16,821 bases of DNA from Isohypsibius dastychi (Eukaryota; Tardigrada; Eutardigrada; Parachela; Isohypsibiidae). The notes beneath the pieces are model-generated. The model had not been told where the DNA came from and made no database searches. It worked only from the letters and a program-made list of their open reading frames with translations. Where the stretch lies: assembly GCA_034696485.1 (NCBI GenBank), contig JAQIWT010000644.1, positions 1-16,821 of the forward strand. Direction: 5' to 3'. Below, piece after piece: positions 1-10,464 of this stretch (the first letter of the stretch is position 1; every line of letters begins with the position of its first letter). The translations under genes and the position numbers were made by a program.

Positions 1-1982
1 CTAAACCGGTTTCAATTGTCTAAAAAGTGCTGACCTTGTGAAACTCATCACACTGTAAGTCACACTTCGGAGGACTTAAAAATACCGGTAAAACGTTATT
101 TTGTGTGTTATTATGATGTGCTCAGCAAGGCATCTCAGATAACCACTTCGGAAGGAATTACATGTAAGCCGGTGCCAAATAGTGATCAATAATAGCTCTT
201 GTTTCTTCGCAAACATACGCCGGTGCCATTTCGTTCTCAATCACAATCCCAGGTAAACTGGTTCCCCGGGATGTAATGTGAACGTGCCACGATTAGTAGA
301 TGCATTTTATTCATTTGGGAAAATCAATCAGAGTTAAATGCGCAAAGGACCACATAATCCAAATAACTGATCTTTTCCCTCAAAAGCACGTCAAACCCTG
401 TGCCAATTTTGTAGAGCAATTTAATTCCCCATGCGTGCCATCAATTCTAACAATCTTTTCTTTGATCGTTTGAAAAATAAAATTCGATCTGCGATGTATG
501 TTTTTACTTATATCAGACCTACAATCTCCATTCGATGCTATCGATTGAAAATTGTCGCTCAGGTGTAACAGTGGTCTCTTTGTGTGAACTCGTTGCAAGC
601 GTCTTCATTATAAATTCTTTTCTGCAGTGTCTGCTCGAAAAACATGATTCACGCAGGCGGACATTGACGAAAACCAGTTTATATCCAATTCTCTGTTTTA
701 ACTTAAAAACATCATCGTGGTAGACTTACCTGTATCGTGTCGAGGTAACAATTAACAGTGAGAAGCAGACTGGTGGCGCGATAAGACGATTGGCGGAAGT
801 GGAAATGGGATGGTGCACCGGTGGCAGGTTTTGCAATAATAATTACTTGCTCACAAAGCAATATGCTTCCATCAAAGACAGATGCCGGCGGAAAATCTGG
901 TGGATGAGCTACTCGCCTGAAAACCCAAGAAGTACTCGCAATATTGGTTTTTCGCCGGAAAGGTCATCTCACGCAATTTTATGATCTTTGGATTTCCAGT
1001 CAATGCCCCTTGATCTCTGCTCTGATTAGGTATGTATTGCTAGAGACTTGATTTATCCTACTCCCTTCTTTGACTTCAAAGACAGTCTGTTCGTGTCATA
1101 TCTGATCTGAATTTGGCCATCGCATTTCTTTTTGGAACCAGTTGATGGATGAGTATTTCGTGCATGTACAGATGCTGTTTATTTTGAGATAATTGACGAA
1201 ATATACTACTGGTGCGTAAGCGTGTGCAAAACAGGCAGCCCATCAAGTGACCTTTTCCGACTCTAACTACTGTAGCTCTCTTTTCTTCAGTTTTCTTGCC
1301 CTATATTTTTATCCAGTTAAGCTCTAGTTAACCGATATGGTCTTCGATACGCAGCGAGCTTATTTTCTGCGCGCTTTGTAGTTGAGAGAGCGCATTTCTG
1401 AAAAGGAATAACAAATCGATATTACTGCCGGCTTTTATTCTGAGAATTGATTCGTGAGGCATCAAAATATCAGGCTAGAAAAACAACCATCTTTTCCTAG
1501 ATATCAGCTTTTCTATTGTTTTGTTAGCTAGTAATTCATTGTCCGAGAGGATATTCAAGCGTACCATATATTGCAATTAAATTGTAATTAAAATAATCCG
1601 CATTTCAAACCCTCTTGAAGTGATATATGCAACACTCGGTTCTGCATGCAAGCTGTTCAGTGTACTTGACTAGACTTCTGATTCTGCGAAAAAAATAGAA
1701 AACCAGACAACGCATTTTAACCGGAGGGGGAATTCCATTTTGTCTCGACCTTTGATTTTGGACTGCTAATTAACCCGCGAAATGAAGACCACCCGGGTCA
1801 ACATCATTGCAGAGTATTTTAAACTTTGGCATGTTTTGCTGTTTATCAGTTCCAATCTATCTGCCTTTTTTGTTAGTTTGTTCGCCAAACGCGTAGCTGC
1901 TTCTAGTCAATCAGGCAGCTATTTATCATGTCCCAGATGAGCATTCTGCTGGCATACAGTATATCACACGTTGTATTTTTAG
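1..1982. other. Left flank with no supported gene
   Basis: I see no gene with recognisable protein similarity here on either strand. The open stretches are short: 45 codons on the minus strand at 158-292, 72 codons on the minus strand at 380-598, and about 64 codons on the plus strand at 790-984. None shows a family motif or joins convincingly to another by splicing. A minus-strand AATAAA lies at 306-311, about 70 bases beyond the stop of the 380-598 stretch, and would suit a minus-strand transcript end, but this is weak. A 10-base direct repeat (gccggtgcca) occurs at 168-177 and 219-228. The right part presumably contains the aquaporin promoter. Confidence 0.5.
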
Positions 1983-1993
1983 ATACATAAAAG
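1983..1993 (+). promoter_or_regulatory. Possible TATA-like element upstream of the aquaporin
   Basis: The A/T-rich run atacataaaag lies 40 to 50 bases before the aquaporin start codon, a spacing that would give a very short 5' leader. The same place also reads as a splice acceptor (a T-rich tract ending in tag at 1980-1982), so it could instead be the start of a leader exon. The sequence alone does not decide between these. Confidence 0.2.
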
Positions 1994-2008
1994 AGTACAA
2001 GAGTACAA
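1993..2008. repeat. Perfect 8-bp tandem duplication in the aquaporin leader
   Basis: The unit gagtacaa is present twice head to tail (1993-2000 and 2001-2008), 24 bases before the start codon. It looks like a replication-slippage duplication within the presumed 5' UTR. Confidence 0.7.
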
Positions 2009-2032
2009 ACTACAACCCAAAGTTTGGCAAAC

Positions 2033-4212
2033 ATGAGTCGTTTGGACCAGGATAGTGACGCCCTCGTGAACAGAGAAACTCCAACTATCGTTCGCGACGT
2101 CGAACCATCCTCACGCGATATTCCTATACGTCTGACTGGACAGCCGGCGAATATAACATATCGTTCATCTCCGGCTACACCAGCCGAAAAAGTGCCCTTT
2201 TTGCCAACTCAATATCGAGCACCCGGCGAGACATACGGTTCTGATCCCGAATTTGACGCACCGCAAAAAACAGCTGGTCAAGGGCGTGAGAAACTGACCA
2301 TTGTTCGACCCAACGACAGAATGGCTGATAATGAGGGTCCGCAAAGCACCGGCTGGAGAGCCAAACTTGGAAAAGCTACTCGAGTATGCTCGCGTCCTCG
2401 AAGATTAATTATGTCTGACCCCAATTCTTGGTGACAGGTTGGAAATGATTATGTCCGATGTTTTCTGGCTGAGTTTCTTGGATCTTTTATTCTGATCGTA
2501 AGTCCACATAAAATGCATTTTTCAGTGTTGACATTTTTTTTTGCAGATTTTTGGAAACGGTGCTGTGGCTGAAGTTGTTCTCAGCAGGTGGAATTCTAAT
2601 TTCGTGGTTTACACAATATATTTAAGAACGAATATTTCAGCACATATCCGGATTATACTCCCGTCAACAATTTCTTCAGTATTAATATTGGCTATGGGTT
2701 GGCGGTTGCTCTCGGAGTTTACGTTGCTGGAGGTGTCTCAGGTAAAAAATAATTTACGATCAATAATTAATCAATCTAGCAATTACTACTACGATAACTG
2801 AAATTTCACGCTTGTAATTAAGAATAATCCAAGTGGCGATTTCACGAGTTTTCGTGCAAAGTGTTGCATATAACCTGCAAATATCAGCTGCAATCATTAG
2901 TAAAATACATGAAATTTCCAAGAGTCTGCACATTCCTTCCTTACGTGAGGTCGGAAGTGTGATCGTTCAGCCAGGCTTTTGTCACGTTGACAAAAATGTC
3001 ACACACCAGCCAGAGTCAAAGTTTGCTTTACCAAAACGTCACGCAATATCTGAACTTGACCAAGGTGATCTAATGAAGGCTTGTACGTCAATCTAATTGC
3101 CCTGAATTGTTCCAGGCGGACACTTGAATCCAGCGGTGACCTTAGGATTTGCTGTGTTGGGAAAACTCAAATGGATCAAGGTTCCCATTTACATGTTGGC
3201 TCAGCTTCTTGGATGCTTCGTCGGATCTGCCGTTTTGTTCGGAATTTACTGGGAGGCTTTTGATCACAAAGATGGAGGTATATTGCTATCAAATATTTCC
3301 CAGCTGCATATAAAAATGTCAAAAAAACAGGAGTCCGAATTGTTGCCAATCATACAAACGCAACTGGAGGGATATTTGCATCTTATCCCGCAAAGCATTT
3401 GTCATGGGGAGGTGGTTTGACCGATCAGGTGCGATTTAGCGGAAATGACTTTCCCCGGGCTTAATCTTGTTTATAACATGGATTTTCAGATCTTCGCAAC
3501 AAGCTTCCTCATGCTCGGAATCCTCGCTTTGACCGACGATCGCAACATGGCTCCACATAAGGGAGTTGTACCGATTCTTATTGGAATGCTTATTTCCGCA
3601 ATCGGATTGAGGTCCGTCTTACTTGAAAAACCCATATTATATACTCGAGTCTGATCAATGTTTTATTACGTTTAGCTTTGGTTATAACTGTGGATTCCCA
3701 ATCAACCCGGCCCGAGATCTTGGCCCAAGAATCTTCACGTAAGAAAAACAAATGCGCAACAGGAAATTAATAAAAAGTGTTAATAATAATTTTTTTGCAG
3801 CGCCATCGCTGGTTGGGGAGGGGAGACTTTTAGGTAGCGAATAAAACATTGATATTTATTGTATAGACTTAATGGATTTTGTTACTTTGAAGCTACGGCA
3901 ACTACTGGTTCTGGGTTCCGATTGTTGGTAAGATATTTCAATCAAATAGTATGATTTTTAGACTGGAACTGACAAGCTTGTATTTTTTTCTAAACAGGAC
4001 CGCTTTTGGGGGGTTTGCTCGGTGTTGCAATCTACCAGATTTTCATCGGAAACCAGTGGCCTCCTCTTCAACGTACCGGCATCGAGTTGCAAGTTGTTCG
4101 CAAGAATCAAGTACCGGAAGAGTATGAACTCGTGAAAGCAGCTCATATTCGCCCAGATGATGTCACTGTTCCGGTATCACTCACCACCAAGGATGTTCAG
4201 CGATTCAGATAA
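2033..4212 (+). CDS. Aquaglyceroporin (MIP family), 11 exons, 426 aa
   Basis: This is a membrane channel for water, glycerol and small polyols. Exons: 2033-2383, 2438-2497, 2547-2587, 2641-2741, 3116-3277, 3331-3428, 3490-3611, 3676-3738, 3801-3833, 3893-3927, 3998-4212; they total 427 codons including the stop. Residues 1-117 are polar, without membrane segments. The channel begins at about residue 118 with AEFLGSF and [13 protein letters not shown] box 1 (GGHLNPAVT) has its NPA at 189-191. Box 2 ([10 protein letters not shown]) has its NPA at 322-324, and the Asp after NPAR is the glycerol-channel signature. By alignment from memory with GlpF, the aromatic/Arg filter is Tyr, Gly, Phe319 and Arg325, a wide glycerol-type pore. 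ATG 2033 is the first ATG after an in-frame stop at 1988. A second in-frame ATG at 2321 would give a normal-length channel of about 330 aa. Intron 4 (374 bases) is the only long intron. Confidence 0.95.
2977..2995. repeat. Small perfect hairpin in aquaporin intron 4
   Basis: The 8-base arms ttttgtca and tgacaaaa are separated by 3 bases. They lie inside the 374-base intron 4 (2742-3115). The function is unknown, and a palindrome this short could arise by chance. Confidence 0.5.
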
Positions 4213-4720
4213 ATCAACCATCGCACCGGAAAACCGGTCATCAACGACTTGGAATTGCGGATCAGATGTTGCAATTTTGCATTTACTCGTTTTAGTTTTA
4301 GAATTTGTTGTACTGTGTTGTTCGAAGTTTTATACTCATTCTCAAGAATCCCTACGTATTGTTGGAATTTTACAAGAAATTTTTGGATTGTTAGCTTTTT
4401 ATGGTGTTTGGGTGCATGTGTTTTGTTACATCTGGGCGATAGGCGTTAAAATAATGATGAGTTTGAACTGGACCTGTGAAATTCAAAAATGATGATAGTT
4501 TTTTACTTCAATGATCGACCTGCATACTGCATTCCAGATGCGGATTGCAGAGATGTACATACCGAGTGGAAAGCTCAAGCAGATTCAGGAAAAATATTCT
4601 TGCTTTATTTCACATCATTTGCTTATAAGAAGAACAGCATTTTTTTACCTCAAATGATTTTAAAGCTGTCACTCCAAGTTCTCATTTTAAGTATTTCCTT
4701 TCAACCTGGCTCTTCGCGAA

Positions 4721-4726
4721 AATAAA
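4721..4726 (+). terminator. Poly(A) signal of the aquaporin gene
   Basis: A canonical AATAAA lies 508 bases after the aquaporin stop codon, and I noticed no earlier one in the trailer. The stretch 4213-4720 is therefore best read as 3' UTR, with cleavage expected 10 to 30 bases further on. Confidence 0.65.
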
Positions 4727-4844
4727 GCATTACACTGACCCTGTAGTCCTTATAGGTCCGCAGGAAGGTTTGATCGGGTGGAGCCACACGCGACCGGAAG
4801 AACAAAACTGAAGGGACTGATATGACAGCTTCGTTGTTGTCCTC

Positions 4845-4870
4845 AAAAACTTCTCTTAAAAACTTCTCTT
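4845..4870. repeat. Perfect 13-bp tandem duplication
   Basis: The unit aaaaacttctctt occurs twice head to tail (4845-4857, 4858-4870). It is a simple slippage-type duplication in intergenic DNA. Confidence 0.8.
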
Positions 4871-5499
4871 AGCACACTCGCGCCACTAGTACTTTTATAT
4901 TTGTAGTTGTTATTCAATCATTGTCTTTGTTTTGCGTGGACAGTGCTGCCATCTGTAACCAAACAGTTCATACGCTTGCAAGGAATGTGTCAAAACTAAT
5001 AAGCTTCCCAAGAAACACCCTCTCCAGTATATTTTGCAATTGTAGTACCAACGATGTAGTAAAAACATAGAGAAACAAGAACTCGTGTTCGTACAAATTC
5101 GTATGCTAAATAACCAATGTGTCAGGTACTAGTATATTGTTCACGCTTATAAGCGATGCTACCCGGCATGCCATGGTCCGTGGGATGGGGTTCCAGACGG
5201 AACAACAATACTGCTTACTAATTAGAATACAGCACACTATAGTTGCACTGGTAAAGTTGTGTTCTAGACAACGTTACAGTCGTTTGATTCTCGGGGTCAA
5301 AAGCTTAAAAAACAAAATATTTACTGCAGTTCTCATAATAGAACCAAAGCTATGTACAGGAGATGCGTACGTGGATCCCGTGGTGTTCTCGAAATATCTA
5401 CATCCACGAATTGGTAGACGCGCCCATTTCTGACTCGGTGCCAAGTGCGTCGTTCATGAGTCTAATCCAAGAGGAGCAAATCGAATTACGAATTTAAAA

Positions 5500-5524
5500 T
5501 TGAAATACAGTACATTGAAATACA
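5500..5524. repeat. Short direct repeat, period 15
   Basis: The 10-mer ttgaaataca occurs at 5500-5509 and 5515-5524 with five bases between. It is intergenic and no function is evident. Confidence 0.7.
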
Positions 5525-5566
5525 TCATTTCCCGTGATAACCGTGAGGTAACCCCGTCTAGTGTAA

Positions 5567-5616
5567 AATAAAGGCACTCGGAGCTTCCAGTTTGTCGAAT
5601 CGCCGTACAGGTAAGG
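5567..5616 (+). promoter_or_regulatory. Candidate distal promoter and noncoding first exon for NRF-A
   Basis: An A/T-rich TATA-like or AATAAA element (5567-5572) is followed about 22 bases later by an initiator-like tccagttt, and then by a strong 5' splice site (cag|gtaagg, intron from 5612). Joined to the acceptor ending at 7197 (T-rich tract, then gcag), this would make a short noncoding first exon and a 1.6 kb intron before the NRF-A start codon. This is inference from splice-site strength only. The AATAAA could instead be an unrelated poly(A) hexamer. Confidence 0.2.
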
Positions 5617-5625
5617 ATGTGTGCT

Positions 5626-5658
5626 GATCTACCATGATAAAGGATCTACCATGATAAA
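5626..5658. repeat. 16-bp direct repeat, period 17
   Basis: The unit gatctaccatgataaa is found at 5626-5641 and 5643-5658 without mismatch, separated by one base. It lies in intergenic DNA and looks like a recent slippage duplication. Confidence 0.85.
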
Positions 5659-7197
5659 AGGTTGGCCTGCCGGTTACTGGCATTTTGTATGTTTATTGGA
5701 CCTGAGCCCGTAATTTTCCATGATATAATTAACCTTTAAAATACTCTCTAAACTTTCGTGAATTATTTTGAATTCAATCTCTCTCTCTTGATTTGGTCAG
5801 AACCAGACATACTTCGTGATAAAATGAGCTTAAAACTACATGAACGAGAAGTGGAAACTTTTTCGGTAGCCAGCCGTGACTTTGTACCGGACTTCCATCT
5901 GACATTCCTTCTGGTGTACTCGAACAGTAGATAGTCCATTGTATGTACTGTACTGTATCACATTGTACACGGATGAGTGAAACTGTGAAACTAACAATTT
6001 TTCAACGTGCTACTATAGTTCGAACGGCAGGGCATAGTTGAGAAACTGGAATTTGGACATCGCCATTTTAACGACGATCAATTGTCTTATAGCCCACTTT
6101 AACTGGAGGTCATAGTCAAACCGGTTGTATAAAATATCGGTATGGTCATTTCGTTCGGTGGATACGCAAAAGGCTGCAGGTCAAATGCAGTTCCACAATC
6201 CAGAGAAAATATATACTAATTTAGGATTTCCAGTTTAATGTACAGGTCCGGTCCGGTATCAAGAATGTCTAGCTTTAGGCGCTATTTGTAATTCGTATTT
6301 CATTTTTTTGGTAAGCTTTTTTTGGTGAGCATTTTATTGTAAACTGAAACTGACCTGAAGACCAACCTCCAGCTCCAATGGAAGTCCATCCCCTCCATTC
6401 ACGATCTTGTCTTTCCAAATGGAACTCCACCCCATTTGAGCGACATTGGACTTGGAGCCAAATGTAGATAGCTGCTAGCGATTGCATTTCCTTCTCCTCT
6501 TTTTCCGGAAAACTAAGTTTCTTTCTGGCCCGGCCAGCTGATCTTGTTCGCGCCGATATGTATTAGATTGAAAGATGCCATCTGACATATTTGGAGAATA
6601 AAGATTGTTCGTCCACCCAGCGTTTCCCATCGTAAACAAACAGTAAGTTGCTTATCGCAAATTGTCGGTGTTCTGTCAATGTTGCTATTTTGAAACTGGA
6701 GAGGAAATTCGCATTCTTATCTTGGTGAAAGATCATCGCTGGTGGCTCTGACCCTTTGTGCGCTCCACACGCTTCATTCCCCGGCCATTGGGTTCTTGTT
6801 GTAGTTGCAGTTACACTGCCATTTCGTGTTCCAGTTTCAAGAGCGCTATTCTAATTTGGGTGCGTTTGATTTGGAAATCTGATATCAGAATACAGCTGAT
6901 ATGGCTGATTATGTCCCTCTGCTCTAATTCGCGAATTCTATTTGCGGCTGGGCTTATGCCATCTATCACTATCCAGTTAATCTTTAGATAGTACAAATGT
7001 TTCTTCAGTAGGCAAGATATGCTTGCACGTTGAAGCTTGGCCCTGTGATTACTCAATAGTTTCCGTCTGTCTGTTTTAGCCGGTCTTGAAATAAGCGCAA
7101 ACAGGTGATATTTTGCTGAATTTGGTGTTTGTGTGGATTGAAGGAGCATGTTATTTTAGACTCAGCAGGACGTAAAAAACTAATTTTGTTTTTGCAG

Positions 7198-7310
7198 AGA
7201 GAGGCCTCGCGGGAAATCGGACGTCTTTGTTTGGCGCGGATTTAATATCGGATTGAACTGCGATCTTATTCCAAGTGTGCGGAAGAACTCGGACGAGCTC
7301 CTCGTCGAAA
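7198..7310 (+). other. Probable 5' UTR exon segment of NRF-A
   Basis: A strong 3' splice site (a T-rich tract ending in gcag at 7197) opens a stretch that runs without another obvious acceptor to the NRF-A start codon. The start has a favourable context (A at -3, G at +4). The matching donor is uncertain; the one after 5611 is a candidate. Confidence 0.4.
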
Positions 7311-10300
7311 ATGGGAACATCTTGGCTTTTTGCCGTCGTGGTTTTGGTGGCCTGTATCCCGATGGCAACTCCACAACTTCCGCCGGCCATTGAAGCCAAA
7401 GTTCGGGAAGTTCTCAATCCGCTGTTCGATATTGAAAGCATCGGCATGCAGGTACGTTTAATACGTTGTTTTTGGTTTTTTTGTTCAGTTGAAATACAAT
7501 AGCCATACCAGCATATTAAGTGGGTCGCAGTGTTTTTTAGTTCTCATTGTGTTATTTTTTAGTACATTTTGACCGGAGAATGGACGAGGCAAGCCAAGCT
7601 GGAAATGTTTGACGTCGTATCACAGAGCATGTTTTTCAACCTGAGCAAGAGTTGCCAACCCGTAATGCGCCAATGGCTTCTTGATATCTACAATAAAGAG
7701 AATTACACCGGTTCCATGCTAGATGCCATGGGGAAGCCTCCTGCTGGAATAGGTGAGCTCGCAGTCCCACCAGTCGTATTCAAGAACGCTTTAGTTTCAC
7801 CGATTCAAACATTGCAGCACTTGGTCATCTTCTTCTGTTTGGACATTTTGATCAATGTTTGAATACACGGCGTTACAATAAGACCACTGCAGAACGAATG
7901 GACGATCCTGCGAATTACTGTCTGGCTCGAGTGCATCACCCATCCATGGATGGGAAACTTCCGGCACTTCCAGCTTACGGTCTTTGCCTGCCCAAGGGCT
8001 GTGACAATCCCAACGACACCATAGCTTTCTTTAACGCATTCTTCTTTCCACTGAGAGCAACCAAGGATATTACCGCCAGAAAGGTAAGCATGTTTGATAT
8101 AGTCTAGTATTTTAAACTAGTGTGGTTTTGTTTCCTCTAGGCCATGTGTGTTACTCCATTAGCGAAAACTGCTGGATTTTATATCATGTTCGCTCTGATG
8201 GGTATCATTGTCGCCCTTCTTATTGCTGCCAGCATCATCCATAACAAATACTCTCGCCGGAACTCCAACCAGGGCATTTTAAACGGAACTGACCAGACGA
8301 TTAATCCACCGGTTCAGATCTATGAAACCAAAAGCACGACCAAGAATGGAACCGTGCAGCACGTTGAAATGACCAAAAAGAGTCGGTTCAGCTATTCTTC
8401 GGTTCCCGCTTTCTTGAAGCCGCGTAGGTATCGTTTGACGTACTTCTACTGAAGAAACTAATGGTTACTTTTCAGTTCTCTGCTGGCATATCTGCACAAA
8501 CCTCCGTCTCCTGTTCTCGAATGCTCAGGAGGGTGAAATATTGTTCTTGCATGGATTTCGTGCGCTCACTGTGTTTTGGATCGTAAGTGACACTTGTCTT
8601 CCTTGTGAGGTTTCCGACAAGCAATCCAATGTTGATTTCCAGATTCTTGGGAATGTCTACCATTTTGGAATGAATCTTATCGGTAAGTGCTGTTTACGTT
8701 ATTTTGTGGTTATAGTCAACGTCACTTTCGGCAGAAAACCGTATTATGTATCATGGGACGGCATTCTCAATGGGACATCAGCTCATTCTCAACTACGGTA
8801 AGATAATCATATTCGTTGGAGGTTGGCTATCAAAGTCTGCAGCATTTATTATCCAGGATACGCCTTTGACGGCCTTTTCTTGTTGACTGGATTACTGGTC
8901 ACATACGTACTCCTCCGCGATCTTCGCCGCACTGATGGAAAGATCAACTGGCTCCTGGTTTATTTCCATCGATGGTGGCGGTATAACTGCTATTTTCTCG
9001 ATAATTGGGAATTTGTTTTATGGTGTTTTATTTCAGACTGACCCCTGTTTACGTCTTCGTTATGCTTTTCTACGTTTATGTCCTCCCATACGGAATCGAG
9101 AGCCCATTTAAGCTGATCATCGCCATGGAGGGTGCCCCGACAGAATACTGCAAGAGCCACTGGTGGACCAACGTTTTGTATTTCAACAACTTCTTTCCGG
9201 TTCTCAAGAATCGACGGGTAAGATTTATGTTTATTGACTGAATTTTGGCATGTGTTAAATTATCCCATTTTCAGTGCATGGACTGGACTTGGTTCTTGTA
9301 AGAAGTGTCGAACTTCCGCTGTCGACCCTGTTCAGTATTTATCGTCGGTTTTTTACAGGGCTTTGGACATGCAGTTCTTTCTCATCACCCCGCTCCTTGT
9401 TTTCATTCTATACAAGTGAGTTATTTTTTTAGTCAGGTTTTGATTTTAGCCATTTTTATCTCGGTTGTAGGTCGCGGAATGCTGGACTGGCTGTTATTGG
9501 GGCAATCGTGATTGCATGTGTGGGAACCACAATGGGGCTTATCTCGTATTACGGACTTCCAATCAACTGGATGGAAGCGTATGTCATATACTTTTGCAGT
9601 GTTAACTGGAGACTTACTTTTTTGATCTGAAGGCCACTTAACAATGTAACGGAAACCGGATATGACAAACAAATCGATTACATGTGAGAACTCATTTCGC
9701 TTTGTTAGCTTCGTTTCGAAATTGACGGCTTTTTTTCAGTGAGCAGAAACCTTACACTCGGATCACCCCATTTGTTATTGGAATTGCTCTCGGGTATCTT
9801 TTTGTCTCCGCGCCGGATTACAAGCTTCCTGGGAATGGACGTGTTCTCGCGGTATTCGGATGGGTTTTGTCGACAGCTATTGCTATTCCCTTGCTTTGGG
9901 GATTTAGTTTCGCCGGATGGAATTATGACATTATGAAACCATCTGATTTGTTGACCTTGTCTGGAAGAGTCGCTTTTGGAGGATTGCACCGATTGGGATG
10001 GAGTTTCGTTGTTGGATGGATCGTGTTCGCGTGTAATTATGGTTATGGAGGAGTTCTGACACGATTTCTCTCGCTACCGATTTGGCGACCATTCAGCAAT
10101 TTGACGTATGGAGCTTATCTGGTTCATCTCCTTACCATTCAGGTAAGAAGATCGCGGTGGCAAATTATGGTTTTTCAGCAAAATTAAACGGATTGATGGG
10201 TTCTTGGAATTAATCTTGACCGGCTTTTGTATTTTCAGCTGTATTTCGCCAGCCAGCGTCACATGGTGTTCTTCTCCAACTTGAACTTTGTGACCATTTA

Positions 10301-10464
10301 CCTTGCTCAGATCTTCATGTCGTACATGGTCGCTCTCATTATTGCGATCCTTGTCGAAGTTCCATTGTAAGTTGTTTTCCTCGTATTATGGTTTCCGGTG
10401 GTCTTAGGGTGTTATTTCGTCTAGATTGCGATTGGAACGTTTGGTGGTCCGCCGATCATTATAA
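7311..10464 (+). CDS. NRF-6-like membrane protein with acyltransferase-3 fold (NRF-A), 16 exons, 734 aa
   Basis: The family is that of C. elegans nose-resistant-to-fluoxetine NRF-6 and Drosophila drop-dead, with roles in lipid/yolk or drug transport. Exons: 7311-7451, 7563-7752, 7818-8083, 8141-8423, 8476-8582, 8643-8682, 8735-8797, 8857-8980, 9037-9217, 9275-9297, 9359-9415, 9471-9578, 9633-9683, 9740-10142, 10239-10366, 10425-10464; 735 codons in frame. A signal peptide spans about residues 1-22. The secreted Cys-rich NRF domain has Cys78, 124, 145, 167, 172 and 202. A membrane segment follows at about 212-232, then the multi-pass acyltransferase domain: HGFR (R322), RWWR (402-405), ENRR-type loop with CMDWTWF, and PYTRITPF (549-556). 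Asn333 stands where the family has its conserved His (GH to GN). The exon 4 donor at 8424 is chosen because only it gives an LCWHICTNLRLLF reading matching NRF-B. AATAAA follows at 10809. Confidence 0.93.

Larger units (their letters stand above)
4727..7197. other. Intergenic stretch of about 2.5 kb
   Basis: No gene is supported between the aquaporin poly(A) signal and the NRF-A leader. The longest open stretches are 104 codons (+, 5119-5433) and 112 codons (-, 6811-7149). Neither shows a recognisable motif, and both are of a length expected by chance here. The stretch holds three short tandem or near-tandem duplications (4845-4870, 5500-5524, 5626-5658) and a candidate distal promoter with a first-exon donor near 5567-5616. 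It presumably carries the NRF-A promoter. Confidence 0.55.

Noticed and set aside
158-292. 45-codon minus-strand stretch with two copies of an Ala-Pro-Ala-Tyr peptide, looking like a final exon.
   Set aside because: The candidate acceptor lacks a pyrimidine tract and the only upstream partner (380-598) joins through a poor donor. The two peptide copies follow from one 10-base direct repeat.
4157-4492. 111-codon plus-strand frame overlapping the aquaporin end.
   Set aside because: It is an out-of-frame shadow of the last aquaporin exon running into the 3' UTR.
5119-5433. 104-codon open stretch on the plus strand in the intergenic region.
   Set aside because: It lacks an ATG at its beginning, shows no family resemblance and has no poly(A) signal tied to it. 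Chance is enough to explain it.
6811-7149. 112-codon open stretch on the minus strand, head to head with NRF-A, followed in the same frame by about 25 more open codons beyond its TAA.
   Set aside because: It has a helical, charged look but no motif I recognise. About a handful of open stretches this long are expected by chance in 17 kb of this composition. No convincing splice partner or conserved neighbour was found.
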